Shown here piece after piece: positions 47,526-56,673 of a stretch of DNA of 64,000 nt. Position 1 is the first letter of the stretch. Every line of letters starts with the position of its first letter. The notes under the pieces were generated by a model. It did not search any database and was not told where the DNA came from. It was given only the letters and a program-made list of their open reading frames with translations. The DNA lies in NCBI RefSeq assembly GCF_000745265.1, contig NZ_JQNN01000001.1, positions 930,001-994,000 on the forward strand, read 5' to 3'. Source of the DNA: Massilia sp. 9096. Its GTDB lineage: Bacteria; Pseudomonadota; Gammaproteobacteria; Burkholderiales; Burkholderiaceae_D. A program made the position numbers and the translations under genes.

Positions 47526-48479
47526 TCAGACCAGGTTGCTCGGCTTGCCCGCCACCCAGGCCTCGAGGTTATCGACCAGCATGTCGGCCAGCGTCTGCAT
47601 CGCACCGGCGCTGGCCCAGGCGACGTGCGGGGTCAGCACGAAGTTCGGCAGGCGCAGCTTGAGCAGCGGGTTGTCGGGCGCGGGCGGCTCCTTGCTGAGC
47701 ACGTCGAAGCCGGCGCCGGCGATCACGCCCTTCGTCAGCGCCTCGGCCAGCGCCGCCTCGTCGACCAGGCCGCCGCGCGCCGTGTTGATCAGGATGGCGT
47801 TCCTGCGCATCGTCGCCAGTTCGCGCTCGCCGATCATGTGGCGCGTGGCATCGCTGAGCGGCAGGTGCAGGCTGACCACGTCGGCGATGCGCAGCAGCTC
47901 GTCCAGCGGCACCTGCGTTACCTGGGGATCGTCCGCATTGTCGATGCGCGAGCGCGAGTGGACCACGACTTCCATGCCGAAGGCGCGCGCGATCTGCGCC
48001 ACGCGCCGGCCCAGCGCGCCGTAGCCGACGATGCCGAGGCGGCTGCCGGCCAGGTCGCCGATCGGGTGGTCCAGCAGGCAGAAGCGGGTCGAGCGTTGCC
48101 ACAGGCCGGCGTCGACGTCGGCGGCATACGCCCGCAGGCTGCGCCGCACCGCCAGCATCAGCGCAAAGGTGTGCTCGGGCACCGAGACCACCGAATAGTC
48201 GCGGATGTTGGCTACCGCGATCCCGCGTGCGCGGCAGGCGGCCAGGTCGACGTTGTCGGTGCCGGTGGCGGCCACGGCGATCATCTTCAGCGCGGGCAGC
48301 CGGGCGATCGCGTCAAGCCGGATCGGCACCTTGTTGGTGATGGCGATGCTCGCGCCCTGCAGCCGTTCGACCACCTGGTCCGCGCCGGTGGCCGAATAGT
48401 CGCGCCAGCGGTGGGCAAAAGCCGGCGGGCGAACGGTGGCGTGGAGGCTGTCGCGGTCCAGAAAAACGATATCGTGCAT
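47526..48479 (-). CDS. D-2-hydroxyacid dehydrogenase (glycerate dehydrogenase-like)
   Basis: A 317-residue NAD-dependent D-2-hydroxyacid dehydrogenase. The Rossmann motif GIVGYGALGRRVAQIARAFG is near 148-167. The catalytic residues are Arg in INTARGGLVDE, Glu in FDVLSKEPPAPDNP, and His in LTPHVAWASAGA. The overall pattern (SVPEHTFALMLAVRRSL, TRFCLLDHPIGDLAG) resembles HprA-type hydroxypyruvate/glycerate dehydrogenases, but substrate specificity cannot be fixed from sequence. The gene converges with the propeller kinase gene 15 bp away and is likely monocistronic. Confidence 0.92.
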   Translation of the reverse strand: MHDIVFLDRDSLHATVRPPAFAHRWRDYSATGADQVVERLQGASIAITNKVPIRLDAIARLPALKMIAVAATGTDNVDLAACRARGIAVANIRDYSVVSVPEHTFALMLAVRRSLRAYAADVDAGLWQRSTRFCLLDHPIGDLAGSRLGIVGYGALGRRVAQIARAFGMEVVVHSRSRIDNADDPQVTQVPLDELLRIADVVSLHLPLSDATRHMIGERELATMRRNAILINTARGGLVDEAALAEALTKGVIAGAGFDVLSKEPPAPDNPLLKLRLPNFVLTPHVAWASAGAMQTLADMLVDNLEAWVAGKPSNLV

Positions 48480-48525
48480 GGCGGTCGTCGCGGAGGAGGA
48501 TGGAGCCGCTATTCTAGACGAGCAT

Positions 48526-48554
48526 AAAAAAAGACAGGGCGGACCCTGTCTTTT
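48526..48554 (-). terminator. Intrinsic terminator between the Ala/Lys-rich gene and the dehydrogenase gene
   Basis: An 11-bp stem AAAAGACAGGG/CCCTGTCTTTT (48529-48539, 48544-48554) with a 4-nt loop; on the minus strand it is followed by seven or more U. It ends the Ala/Lys-rich gene. Confidence 0.88.
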
Positions 48555-48578
48555 CGAATCGAGTGGGGCTCGAGCCGA

Positions 48579-48884
48579 TTATTTTGCTGCGTCGGTCTTT
48601 TCTGCAGCGGTTGCATCCGCTTTGGCTTTTTCGGTTTTCTTGTGGGCCTTGGCCTTGGTCTTGGAGGCGTCGGCCTTGGCGACGGCGACGTCCGCGTTGG
48701 CGTCGGCGGCTTTCTTCTCTACCTTGGCGTCGGCCTTGGCATCTGCCTTGGCTTCCTTGGCTTCGGCCTTGGCGACTTTCTTGTCGGCCTTGGCTTCCGC
48801 ATGGGTGGCGGGCGCCGTCGTCTGTGCGGCAAAAGCCGAGGTGGCGAACAGGCCGGCGATCAGGGCAGCAGCGATTTTGCTCAT
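48579..48884 (-). CDS. Exported Ala/Lys-rich low-complexity protein
   Basis: A 101-residue protein with a clear signal peptide (MSKIAAALIAGLFATSAFA). The mature part is almost only Ala, Lys, Asp and Glu in short repeats such as KADAKADAKVEKKAADANAD. It should form a charged helix, similar in composition to histone H1-like tails or periplasmic stress proteins. No function is assigned; similar proteins are common in Oxalobacteraceae (from memory). It has its own terminator and is probably monocistronic. Confidence 0.75.
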   Translation of the reverse strand: MSKIAAALIAGLFATSAFAAQTTAPATHAEAKADKKVAKAEAKEAKADAKADAKVEKKAADANADVAVAKADASKTKAKAHKKTEKAKADATAAEKTDAAK

Positions 48885-49006
48885 GGCGTTATTCCTTCAG
48901 GTCAGTTTTTGGTATGTAGCCGGATGTTCCGTGCTACTGGTCCAAAAACGCGCCCCGTCCGCGTTCCGTTGACAGCGTTTTACATCCGCTTACAAAGCGT
49001 CTGCGC

Positions 49007-50305
49007 TCAAGGCGAAACGCGCGCCCCCGCCAGCCTCGCTACCCCCGCCAGCGTGGTCTGCGCCGCGTTCAGCCCCAGCATGAAGTCGTCGTCGCTATAG
49101 GTCGAGAACAGGTCCGTCGGCTGGTGCCAGTGCGGGTTCCAGCCGGCGCCGATCTGCTGGCCGCGCTCGTTCTCGCGCAGCGAGATCGACGGGACCAGGT
49201 CCATGAACGGCGCCGAGTCGGTGTGGGTCATGTGCGGTCCGACCGTGGCCGGGTAGCGCGATGCGTACCGGTTGTTCGCCGCGTGCAGAACCCAGGCCAG
49301 CTTTTGCGAACCCTCCATCTGCTTGGAGTCGGACTGGAACTCGATGTTGACGTCGGCTTCGCGCCGCTGCTGCGCCGGCGGGGCGATCACCTGCCTGCCG
49401 TGCGCGTCCAGCACCGGCTTGCCGGCGGCGTCGACCTGCGGCACGGGCATGCCGTGGTCGTACATCATCATGTCGTGCTGGATCATGCCCAGCCAGCGCG
49501 GTTCCGGATACTTGCCCGAGCCCTTGGGCGACTCGATGCCCTGCAGGGCCTTGCGCTGCTCGACGTAGGCGGTGGCGCCGTTCAGGCCGGTCTCTTCGTT
49601 GTTCCACAACGCGAAGCGGACGGTGCGCTCAAGGCTGACGCCGGGCGCGTTCAGGATGCGCGCCAGCTCCATCACGAGCGCCGTGCCCGAACCGTTGTCG
49701 TTGGCGCCTTCGCCATAGCCCAGGCCATCCATGTGGGCGGCGACGATGTACATTTCCTCCGGATGGCTGCTGCCGACCTTGGTGCAATAGACTTCCTCGC
49801 GCGGGCCGCCGGCCGGATCGGGCTGCTCGGCGTTCAGCGCGCGCAGGCGCGCGTCGGGCTGGGCCATCGGATCCTTGTTGACGCCGGTCGGTGCGACCGT
49901 GCCGAACAGCGTGCTGCCGCCGACGCCGGCCGGGCCGCCGCGCATGCCGCTTTGCGTGGGCGCGCGCGCGCCGGCCACGCGCGGGCCCGGCTTGTACTCG
50001 TAACGGATGCGTTCGGTCGCGCAGCCATAGGATTTCAGCTGGGCCTCGATCCAGTCGATCGCCTGGCGGTTGCGCGCGGTGCCTTGCTGGCGGTCGCCGA
50101 AGCGGGTCAGTTCCTTGATCGTCGCCTTGTAGCGCGCCAGGTCGAGCTGCCCGACCAGGGTGGCGACCGGATCGGCGGCGGCGTTCGACGCGGTACTCGT
50201 CGTCGCACTAGCGGCGGCGCCGGTCTGGGCCAGGGCGGGCAGGGTGGACAGGGCGAGGGCGGCGCCCAGGGCAGCGGGCAGGGCGAGACGTGCGGCAGGC
50301 TTCAT
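49007..50305 (-). CDS. M28-family zinc aminopeptidase, secreted
   Basis: A 432-residue secreted metallopeptidase. The signal peptide is about 1-26 (ALALSTLPALAQ). Zinc-site motifs of M28 are present: MYIVAAHMDGLGYGEGANDN with His and Asp ligands, NNEETGLNGA with the catalytic and ligand Glu, and a C-terminal NPHWHQPTD with the last His. A Gly-rich insertion (QSGMRGGPAGVGGSTLFG) sits in the N-terminal region. It probably frees N-terminal amino acids from peptides in the periplasm or medium. The gene is divergent from a second M28 gene, with 184 bp between them. Confidence 0.92.
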   Translation of the reverse strand: MKPAARLALPAALGAALALSTLPALAQTGAAASATTSTASNAAADPVATLVGQLDLARYKATIKELTRFGDRQQGTARNRQAIDWIEAQLKSYGCATERIRYEYKPGPRVAGARAPTQSGMRGGPAGVGGSTLFGTVAPTGVNKDPMAQPDARLRALNAEQPDPAGGPREEVYCTKVGSSHPEEMYIVAAHMDGLGYGEGANDNGSGTALVMELARILNAPGVSLERTVRFALWNNEETGLNGATAYVEQRKALQGIESPKGSGKYPEPRWLGMIQHDMMMYDHGMPVPQVDAAGKPVLDAHGRQVIAPPAQQRREADVNIEFQSDSKQMEGSQKLAWVLHAANNRYASRYPATVGPHMTHTDSAPFMDLVPSISLRENERGQQIGAGWNPHWHQPTDLFSTYSDDDFMLGLNAAQTTLAGVARLAGARVSP

Positions 50306-50489
50306 GGAACCTCTTTGGTCAGGGTGGGAATACGGCGGTATTCAATATAGATGAGATTTGTCGAGCTGGAAACACCCGGCGCACTGCAATCGTGCCAATG
50401 TTGACAGCGGGATATTTCAGAACTACGCTGTGGCGGCGCTGCCCGATCCAGGCCGCGACCATCACAACTATCGAAGCCAAGAGAACCCC

Positions 50490-52181
50490 GTGAGAAAACC
50501 CGCTTTCGCACTGCTCGCCCTGGCCGCTGCCGCCGCCGCTTTCTGCGCCCAGGCCGCCACGCCCGCCAATACTCCCGTTGCCGGTAACGGCGCCGCCCAC
50601 ATTGATCCCAAGCACCTGGCCGAAGACACCAAGGTGCTGTCGTCCGACGCCTTCGAAGGCCGCGGCCCGAACACCGCCGGCGAAACCAAGACCGTCGCCT
50701 ACCTGATCAAGCAGTTCAGCGAGGCCGGCCTGAAGCCGGGCGGCGACCTGGTGGGCGGCAAGCGCAGCTGGACCCAGGACGTGCCGCTGGGCCGCTTCGA
50801 GATCCAGGGCCCGGTCGACATCTCGGTCACCGACGGCAAGGGCTCGCAGAAGCTGCGCCAGGGCGAGGACGTGGCGTTTCGCGCCGCCATGAACAACATG
50901 CGCCTGGTCGACTTCAAGAATGCGCCGCTGGTGTTCGTCGGCTACGGCGTGACCGCGCCGGAGCGCAAGTGGGACGACTTCAAGGGCATGGACCTGAAGG
51001 GCAAGCTGGCCGTGGTCCTGATCAACGACCCGGACTTCGAGACCGGCCAGGGCGACTTCGGCGGCAAGGCGATGACCTACTACGGCCGCTGGACCTACAA
51101 GTTCGAAGAGATGGCCAAGCGCGGTGCGCTGGGCACGCTGATCGTGCACGAGACCGCGCCCGCGTCCTACGGCTGGAACACGGTCAAGAACTCGAACACC
51201 AACGCCCAGTTCGACATCGTGCGCCAGAACCCGACCCAGGCCCATGCCCCGGTCGAAGCCTGGATCCAGCGCGACGTCGCGACCCGGCTGTTCAAGGATG
51301 CCGGCCTGGATTTCGACGCGCTCAAGAAAACCGCGCAGTCGCGCGACTTCAAGCCGGTCGAACTCAAAGGCGTGACGATGTCGGCCCACTACGCGGTCGA
51401 CGCCCAGGTCATCACCTCGAAGAACGTGGTGGCGATCCGCGAAGGCAGCGCGCACCCGGACCAGACCGTGATCTATTCGGCGCACTGGGACCACCTCGGC
51501 ATCGGCCTGCCGGACGCGAAGGGCGACAAGATCTACAACGGCGCGATCGACAACGCCACCGGCACCGCCGCGCTGCTGGAACTGGGACGCGTTTTCGCCA
51601 AGGCGCCGCAGCCGCAGCGCAGCGTGGTGTTCCTGGCCGTGACCGCCGAAGAGAAGGGCCTGCTCGGTTCCGAGTACTACGGCGCCAACCCGCTGTACCC
51701 GCTGGCCAAGACCGCCGGCGTGATCAACATGGATGCGCTCGACCCGTACGGCCCGGCGCGCGACTTCTCGATCTCGGGCAACGCCAAGTTCCAGCTGCTC
51801 GACGACCTGGTCGCCAAGGCCAAGACCGCCGGCCTGCATTTCAGCCCGGACCCGCGTCCGGAAGCCGGCAGCTTCTTCCGTTCCGACCACTTCTCGTTCG
51901 CCAAGCACGGCGTGCCGGCGCTGTCGTTCGAGTCGGGCCAGGAGCTGGAGCAGGGCAGCGCCGCGGCCGGCAAGGCCCATCACGACGCCTACACCAGCGC
52001 CAACTACCACCAGCCGTCGGACGAGTTCCATGCCGACTGGCCGTTCACCGGCATGGCGCGCGACCTGGGCATCCTGTACGCGGTCGGCAACGACCTGGCG
52101 AACTCCCCGACCTGGCCGAACTGGTCGTCGGACTCGGAGTTCCGCGCGGCGCGCGACAAGAGCGCGGGCGAGCGTAAATAA
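50490..52181 (+). CDS. M28-family peptidase with protease-associated (PA) domain, secreted
   Basis: A 563-residue secreted peptidase. The signal peptide (RKPAFALLALAAAAAAFCAQ) is followed by DTKVLSSDAFEGRGPNTAGE, a typical start of this subfamily. A PA domain lies at about 140-280 (NAPLVFVGYGVTAPERKWDD). The M28 site has IYSAHWDHLGIG, NGAIDNATGTAALLELGRVF, VFLAVTAEEKGLLGSEYY, INMDAL and YHQPSDEF, so all zinc ligands are present. The start is a GTG at 50490 with AAGAGA 5 nt upstream, directly before the signal peptide; ATG 50358 is less likely. It is divergent from the other M28 gene. Confidence 0.92.
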   Translation: MRKPAFALLALAAAAAAFCAQAATPANTPVAGNGAAHIDPKHLAEDTKVLSSDAFEGRGPNTAGETKTVAYLIKQFSEAGLKPGGDLVGGKRSWTQDVPLGRFEIQGPVDISVTDGKGSQKLRQGEDVAFRAAMNNMRLVDFKNAPLVFVGYGVTAPERKWDDFKGMDLKGKLAVVLINDPDFETGQGDFGGKAMTYYGRWTYKFEEMAKRGALGTLIVHETAPASYGWNTVKNSNTNAQFDIVRQNPTQAHAPVEAWIQRDVATRLFKDAGLDFDALKKTAQSRDFKPVELKGVTMSAHYAVDAQVITSKNVVAIREGSAHPDQTVIYSAHWDHLGIGLPDAKGDKIYNGAIDNATGTAALLELGRVFAKAPQPQRSVVFLAVTAEEKGLLGSEYYGANPLYPLAKTAGVINMDALDPYGPARDFSISGNAKFQLLDDLVAKAKTAGLHFSPDPRPEAGSFFRSDHFSFAKHGVPALSFESGQELEQGSAAAGKAHHDAYTSANYHQPSDEFHADWPFTGMARDLGILYAVGNDLANSPTWPNWSSDSEFRAARDKSAGERK

Positions 52182-52269
52182 GCGTCGATGGCAGATAGTT
52201 AACTGGCGTACAGTCGGGCACCTAACATCGTCCTAAGCTGGCATCACACTGCGCAAACCAGGTGATGCC

Positions 52270-54879
52270 ATGTCCGACGCCCTCAAGCTGTACAAAGCCA
52301 AACGCGATTTTTCGATCACGTCCGAACCCGCGGAGGGCGGCGCGCCGAGCACCGGCGCGCTGACTTTCGTGATCCAGAAGCACTGGGCCACGCGCCTGCA
52401 CTACGACTTCCGGCTCGAGCTGGACGGCAGCATGAAAAGCTGGGCCGTGCCCAAGGGCCCGAGCTACGACACCCACGACAAACGCATGGCCGTGCACGTC
52501 GAGGACCACCCGATCTCCTACTCCGACTTCGAAGGCACGATCCCGCCGCACCAGTACGGCGCCGGCGAAGTGATCGTCTGGGACAAGGGCACCTGGACCC
52601 CGCTGGGCGACCCGCGCCAGGGTTATGCCAAGGGCGAAATCAAGTTCGAGATGCACGGCCACAAGATGCATGGGCGCTGGGTGCTGGTGCGCCTGCGCGG
52701 CCATGACGACGACAAGCAGGAACCCTGGCTGCTCATCAAGGAAACCGACGAGTATGCGCGCCCGGCGTCCGAATTCTCGGTGGTCGACCAGTTCCCCGAC
52801 AGCGTCAAGGACCTGCCGATGCCGGCCGCCGAATCCGCCGCCAAGACTGCCACCAAGGCTGTTGCCAAAAGCCCCGGCCGGCGCGGGGCGATGCCCGCGG
52901 GCGCGCTCAAGGCCGAGCTGCCCGAGACCCTGAACGCCGAACTGGCGACGCTGGTCGACGGTCCGCCGCCCGACCCCGAGAACTGGATCTACGAGATCAA
53001 GTTCGACGGCTACCGCATGCTCACGCGCGTGCAGGGCAAGGATATCCGCCTGATCACCCGCAACGGCAACGACTGGAGCGACAAGCTCGGCCCGCTCAAG
53101 AAGGAGCTGGCGCGCATGAAGCTGCCGGACGGCTGGTACGACGGCGAGATCGTCGTGCACGACGAGAACGGCAAGCCCAACTTCAACCTGCTGCAGCTGG
53201 CCTTCGACGGCTCCAACAGCGCTCAGATCGTGTATTTCGTGTTCGACGCGCCCTACATGAAGGGCTACGACTTGCGCGACGTGCGCCTGGACGAGCGCCG
53301 CCCGCTGCTGGAGGCGGCCCTGGGCGCCAAGCCCTCGGAGATGGTGCGCTTTTCCGCCGAATTCGGCGACGACCCGACCCAGCTGGTGGCCGCCGCCTGC
53401 CAGGTCGGCCTGGAGGGCGTGATCGGCAAGCGGCGCGATTCGCGCTACGTGACGCGCCGCTCGCCCGAGTGGATCAAGCTCAAGTGCGGGATGCGCCAGG
53501 AATTCGTCATCGGCGGCTACACCGACCCGAAGGGTTCGCGCGTCGGCGTCGGCTCGCTGCTGCTCGGCTACTACGACGACGCGGGCGTGCTGCGCTACGC
53601 CGGCCACGTCGGCAGCGGCTTCAACGGCGCCTCGCTACGCCACATGCGCGAGACGCTGGAGGCAATCGGCAGCGACGAGAATCCGTTCCCGCCGCGCGCA
53701 GTGCCGGGCCGCGGCAACCACTGGGTCAAGCCGCAACTCGTGGCCGAGGTCAGCTTCTCGGAATGGACTCCGGCCGACATCATCCGCCACCCGGTGTTCC
53801 AGGGGCTGCGCAAGGATAAGCCCGCGCGCGCCGTGGTGCGCGAACGGCCCAAGCACGCAGAGGAGGCAAGCGCGATGGCAGCGAACGAACACAAGCAAAC
53901 CGCATCGGCATCGGCATCGACAGGGGCGCCGGCGAAGGCCAAGGGCCGCACCAAGGCGGCCGCATCGACGCTGCCCGACGGCCTGCCGCCGACATTCAAG
54001 GTCACCCACGGCGAGCGCGTGATGGACAAGGAGTCCGGCGTCACCAAGCTCGAGATGGTGCGCTACTACGCCCTGGTCGGCGAATTGATGATGGCGCACC
54101 TGAAGGACCGTCCGGTCTCGCTGGTGCGCGCGCCCGAAGGCGTGGGCGGCGAGCTGTTCTTCCAGAAGCACGTGGTCGACACCGCCAAGATGCCGGGCGT
54201 GGCGCAGATGGACCCCAGGCTCGACCCCGAGCACCCGAGCATGACCGAGATCGCCACCCTGGAGGGCCTGCTGTCGGCCGCGCAGTGGAACGTGATCGAG
54301 ATCCACAGCCAGAACGCCACCGGCGCCCATTACGACACGCCCGACCGCATGGTGTTCGACCTCGACCCGGGCGAAGGCGTCGAGTTCGAGCGGGTGCAGG
54401 AAGCGGCGCTGCTGATGCGCTCCTTCCTGGCCGACCTCGGCCTGAACGCGTTCCTGAAGACCAGCGGCGGCAAGGGCTTGCACGTGGTGGTGCCGATCAA
54501 GCCGAAGCTCGACTGGGACACGGTCAAGGACTTCTCGCATGCGATCGTGAACCACCTGGCCAGGACGCTGCCCGAGCGCTTCTCGGACAAGAGCGGCGCC
54601 AAGAACCGGGTCGGACGCATCTTCATCGACTACCTGCGCAACGGCCGCGGCGCGACCACGGTCGCGGCCTGGTCGGCGCGCACCCGGCCTGGCCTGGGCA
54701 TCTCGGTGCCGGTGCGCTGGGAAGAGCTGCCGCAGTTGACCTCGGGCGCGCACTGGACCGTGCGCACCGTGGGCGAGCGGCTCGAGGCCGGCAACACGCC
54801 CTGGGCCGACTACGCCAAGAGCGCGACCACGCTGACGAAGGCGATGAAGACGCTGGGGTTCGCGCCGGCCAAAAAGTAG
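52270..54879 (+). CDS. ligD: ATP-dependent DNA ligase LigD (phosphoesterase-ligase-polymerase)
   Basis: An 869-residue three-domain NHEJ ligase. The 3'-phosphoesterase domain (about 25-165) has HYDFRLELDGSMKSWAVPKG and EGTIPPHQYGAGEV. The ligase domain (about 215-510) has KFDG with the adenylated Lys244, and VGLEGVIGKRRDSRYVTRRS. The polymerase/primase domain (about 575-865) has the catalytic DLD (697-699) in MVFDLDPGEGVEF and LKTSGGKGLHVVVPI. The order PE-Lig-Pol is that of Pseudomonas-type LigD. A Ser/Ala/Thr-rich linker joins ligase to polymerase. With Ku it repairs double-strand breaks. The ku gene lies 1.8 kb away on the other strand. Confidence 0.97.
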   Translation: MSDALKLYKAKRDFSITSEPAEGGAPSTGALTFVIQKHWATRLHYDFRLELDGSMKSWAVPKGPSYDTHDKRMAVHVEDHPISYSDFEGTIPPHQYGAGEVIVWDKGTWTPLGDPRQGYAKGEIKFEMHGHKMHGRWVLVRLRGHDDDKQEPWLLIKETDEYARPASEFSVVDQFPDSVKDLPMPAAESAAKTATKAVAKSPGRRGAMPAGALKAELPETLNAELATLVDGPPPDPENWIYEIKFDGYRMLTRVQGKDIRLITRNGNDWSDKLGPLKKELARMKLPDGWYDGEIVVHDENGKPNFNLLQLAFDGSNSAQIVYFVFDAPYMKGYDLRDVRLDERRPLLEAALGAKPSEMVRFSAEFGDDPTQLVAAACQVGLEGVIGKRRDSRYVTRRSPEWIKLKCGMRQEFVIGGYTDPKGSRVGVGSLLLGYYDDAGVLRYAGHVGSGFNGASLRHMRETLEAIGSDENPFPPRAVPGRGNHWVKPQLVAEVSFSEWTPADIIRHPVFQGLRKDKPARAVVRERPKHAEEASAMAANEHKQTASASASTGAPAKAKGRTKAAASTLPDGLPPTFKVTHGERVMDKESGVTKLEMVRYYALVGELMMAHLKDRPVSLVRAPEGVGGELFFQKHVVDTAKMPGVAQMDPRLDPEHPSMTEIATLEGLLSAAQWNVIEIHSQNATGAHYDTPDRMVFDLDPGEGVEFERVQEAALLMRSFLADLGLNAFLKTSGGKGLHVVVPIKPKLDWDTVKDFSHAIVNHLARTLPERFSDKSGAKNRVGRIFIDYLRNGRGATTVAAWSARTRPGLGISVPVRWEELPQLTSGAHWTVRTVGERLEAGNTPWADYAKSATTLTKAMKTLGFAPAKK

Positions 54880-54909
54880 GCGCTGCTACCGCGCTGCCTG
54901 TCGTGCCGC

Positions 54910-56259
54910 CTACCGCGCCGAGCAGAAGACCGCGTCCACGATGTCCTGGTGCAGCCAGGTCAGCGTGCCGCGGTCCAGCAGCGCCATGACGTCGCTGCCG
55001 CCCGGCGCCAGCGCCTTGTTGCCGTTGTCCCACCACACGGTCGGGATGCCGACGGCGTGCGCACCCTTGACGAAGTACGCCGCATGCTTGACCCGCTCGA
55101 CCGCGTTGTTCTTGTCGGTCGACGCCCATTCGCCCAGTACCACCGGAATGCCCTTGGCGACGAAGCGCGTGTTCAGGCGCGCGAACAGCGCATCGAGCGT
55201 CTGGGTGTCCGTGAACACGGCGCTGCCCTGCTGGTTCAGCGCGAAGTCGTAGGGCTGGTAAGCGTGGCTCGAGAGCGCGATCATCGGGTCCGCCGGCAGC
55301 ACCAGCGGCGCCAGCTGCTGCTCGCCCGGCGCCGCCGCGTACGACGGCAGCATCACCAGGCGGCGTGCGTTGTTCCCGCCGGTGGCGCGGATCGCCGCCA
55401 GCGCCGCCGCGTTCAGGCGATTGATCACGTCGTAGTACTCGGCCTTGCCGATCCAGTCGTCGACCCCGTTCACGCTGACTCTCGGCTCGTTCATCGCCTC
55501 GAACACCAGCCGATGGTCGTACTTGGCGAAGCGCGTGGCGATCTGGGTCCACAGCTTGGTCAAAGTGTCCTTCGCGTTGGCCTCGTTGGCGTGCGTCGGC
55601 GCTTCCCAGCCGTTGTTGTGGTGGATGTTGAGGATGACCGTCATGCCGTCGGCCAGCGCATAGTCGGCGACCTGCTCGACCCGGTCCATCCAGGCCGGAT
55701 CGATGGTGTGCGCGGCGCCGCTCATGTGGTCGTCCCAGCTGACCGGCATGCGCAGCGTGGTGAAACCGGCCTTGCGCACCGCGTCGATCGTGGCCTGCGT
55801 GGTCTTCGGGTTGCCCCAAAAGGTTTCATCCTGCAGCGGCGCCGCGCTGTTGCCGTTGGCGTCGAGCGAATTGCCGAGGTTCCAGCCCTGGCCCATGGCC
55901 GCGACGATGTCGGGCGCGCGCCGCACCTGGCAGGCCTGGCCGTTTTCCATGCCGGCGCCGTCGGCGGCGGGTGCGGTGGCCAGGCTGGCGCAGAAGGGCA
56001 GGCCCCCGGTGCCTTGCGCGACCGGCGGCTGGTAGGCCGCGGCGCAGGCGGCATATGTGCCGGCGGCCGTGGGAGTGGGTGTGGCCGCGGGCGCGGGCGC
56101 GGGCGTCGTGCCGGCGATCGGGGCAGCGGCGCCGGAGCCGCCGCTGCCGCTGCACGCGCTCAGGGCCGCCAGCGTGGCGAGCGCCCACGCGCGCGCAGCC
56201 ATGTACGCAGGCGGGCGTGCGCCCGCGCGCCGGGCGGGGATGCGATGAAAGGGTGTCAT
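54910..56259 (-). CDS. Glycoside hydrolase family 5 lipoprotein (endoglucanase-like)
   Basis: A 449-residue secreted lipoprotein. The signal ends at lipobox LSAC (Cys36), followed by a Pro/Ala/Thr linker (about 50-66). The GH5 barrel starts near 115 (MGQGWNLGNSLDANGN). Key residues are visible: VILNIHHNNGWE, the acid/base Glu258 in VFEAMNEPR, and the nucleophile Glu377 in IPVVLGEWAS. The likely activity is endo-beta-1,4-glucanase. GGAGACATCC just before ATG 56259 fixes the start. It sits between ligD and ku, convergent with ligD, with no link to DNA repair. Confidence 0.93.
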   Translation of the reverse strand: MTPFHRIPARRAGARPPAYMAARAWALATLAALSACSGSGGSGAAAPIAGTTPAPAPAATPTPTAAGTYAACAAAYQPPVAQGTGGLPFCASLATAPAADGAGMENGQACQVRRAPDIVAAMGQGWNLGNSLDANGNSAAPLQDETFWGNPKTTQATIDAVRKAGFTTLRMPVSWDDHMSGAAHTIDPAWMDRVEQVADYALADGMTVILNIHHNNGWEAPTHANEANAKDTLTKLWTQIATRFAKYDHRLVFEAMNEPRVSVNGVDDWIGKAEYYDVINRLNAAALAAIRATGGNNARRLVMLPSYAAAPGEQQLAPLVLPADPMIALSSHAYQPYDFALNQQGSAVFTDTQTLDALFARLNTRFVAKGIPVVLGEWASTDKNNAVERVKHAAYFVKGAHAVGIPTVWWDNGNKALAPGGSDVMALLDRGTLTWLHQDIVDAVFCSAR

Positions 56260-56414
56260 GGATGTCTCCGATGCGCCGGCGCCTGCGTGGGCGCCGCGCT
56301 TTTTGATGTGGCTGCGATATGGATGCCCGCCGCCAGCCTACGCCGGCAGCAGCGGGCGCGCAATCGTGCCGGCGGCATCCGTCGCGCCCGGGCCACGCCC
56401 GGGTGGCGCCAACG

Positions 56415-56672
56415 TCATGCCCCCTCCGGCGCGCCCTTCTCGTTCTTGAAGATGCCGCGCACGTTCATCGCGAACAGGCCGACCTGCAGCGCGATCAGGG
56501 CCCAGGCCTTGTCGTTCACGCCCCAGGTCACCCAAAGCGCATTGCTGAGGATGAAGGCCCAGAAGCCGAGGATGCGCGTGCGCGCGTGGCGCGAGGCCAC
56601 CAGGAAGCCGGCGATCAGCGTGACCGCCATCGCCGGCCATTGCAACAGGTCGATCAGATCTTTCCAATCCAC
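56415..56672 (-). CDS. Small membrane protein of unknown function, coupled to ku
   Basis: An 85-residue protein with three hydrophobic stretches: WPAMAVTLIAGFLVASRHA, ILGFWAFILSNALWVTWGV and ALIALQVGLFAMNVRGIFKN. It starts with a GTG at 56672, one nt after the ku stop, with GGCGG upstream, so translational coupling is likely. The pattern of helices resembles small PnuC/MtN3-like membrane proteins. No function is known. An association with Ku has no obvious mechanistic reason. Confidence 0.75.
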   Translation of the reverse strand: MDWKDLIDLLQWPAMAVTLIAGFLVASRHARTRILGFWAFILSNALWVTWGVNDKAWALIALQVGLFAMNVRGIFKNEKGAPEGA

Positions 56673-56673
56673 G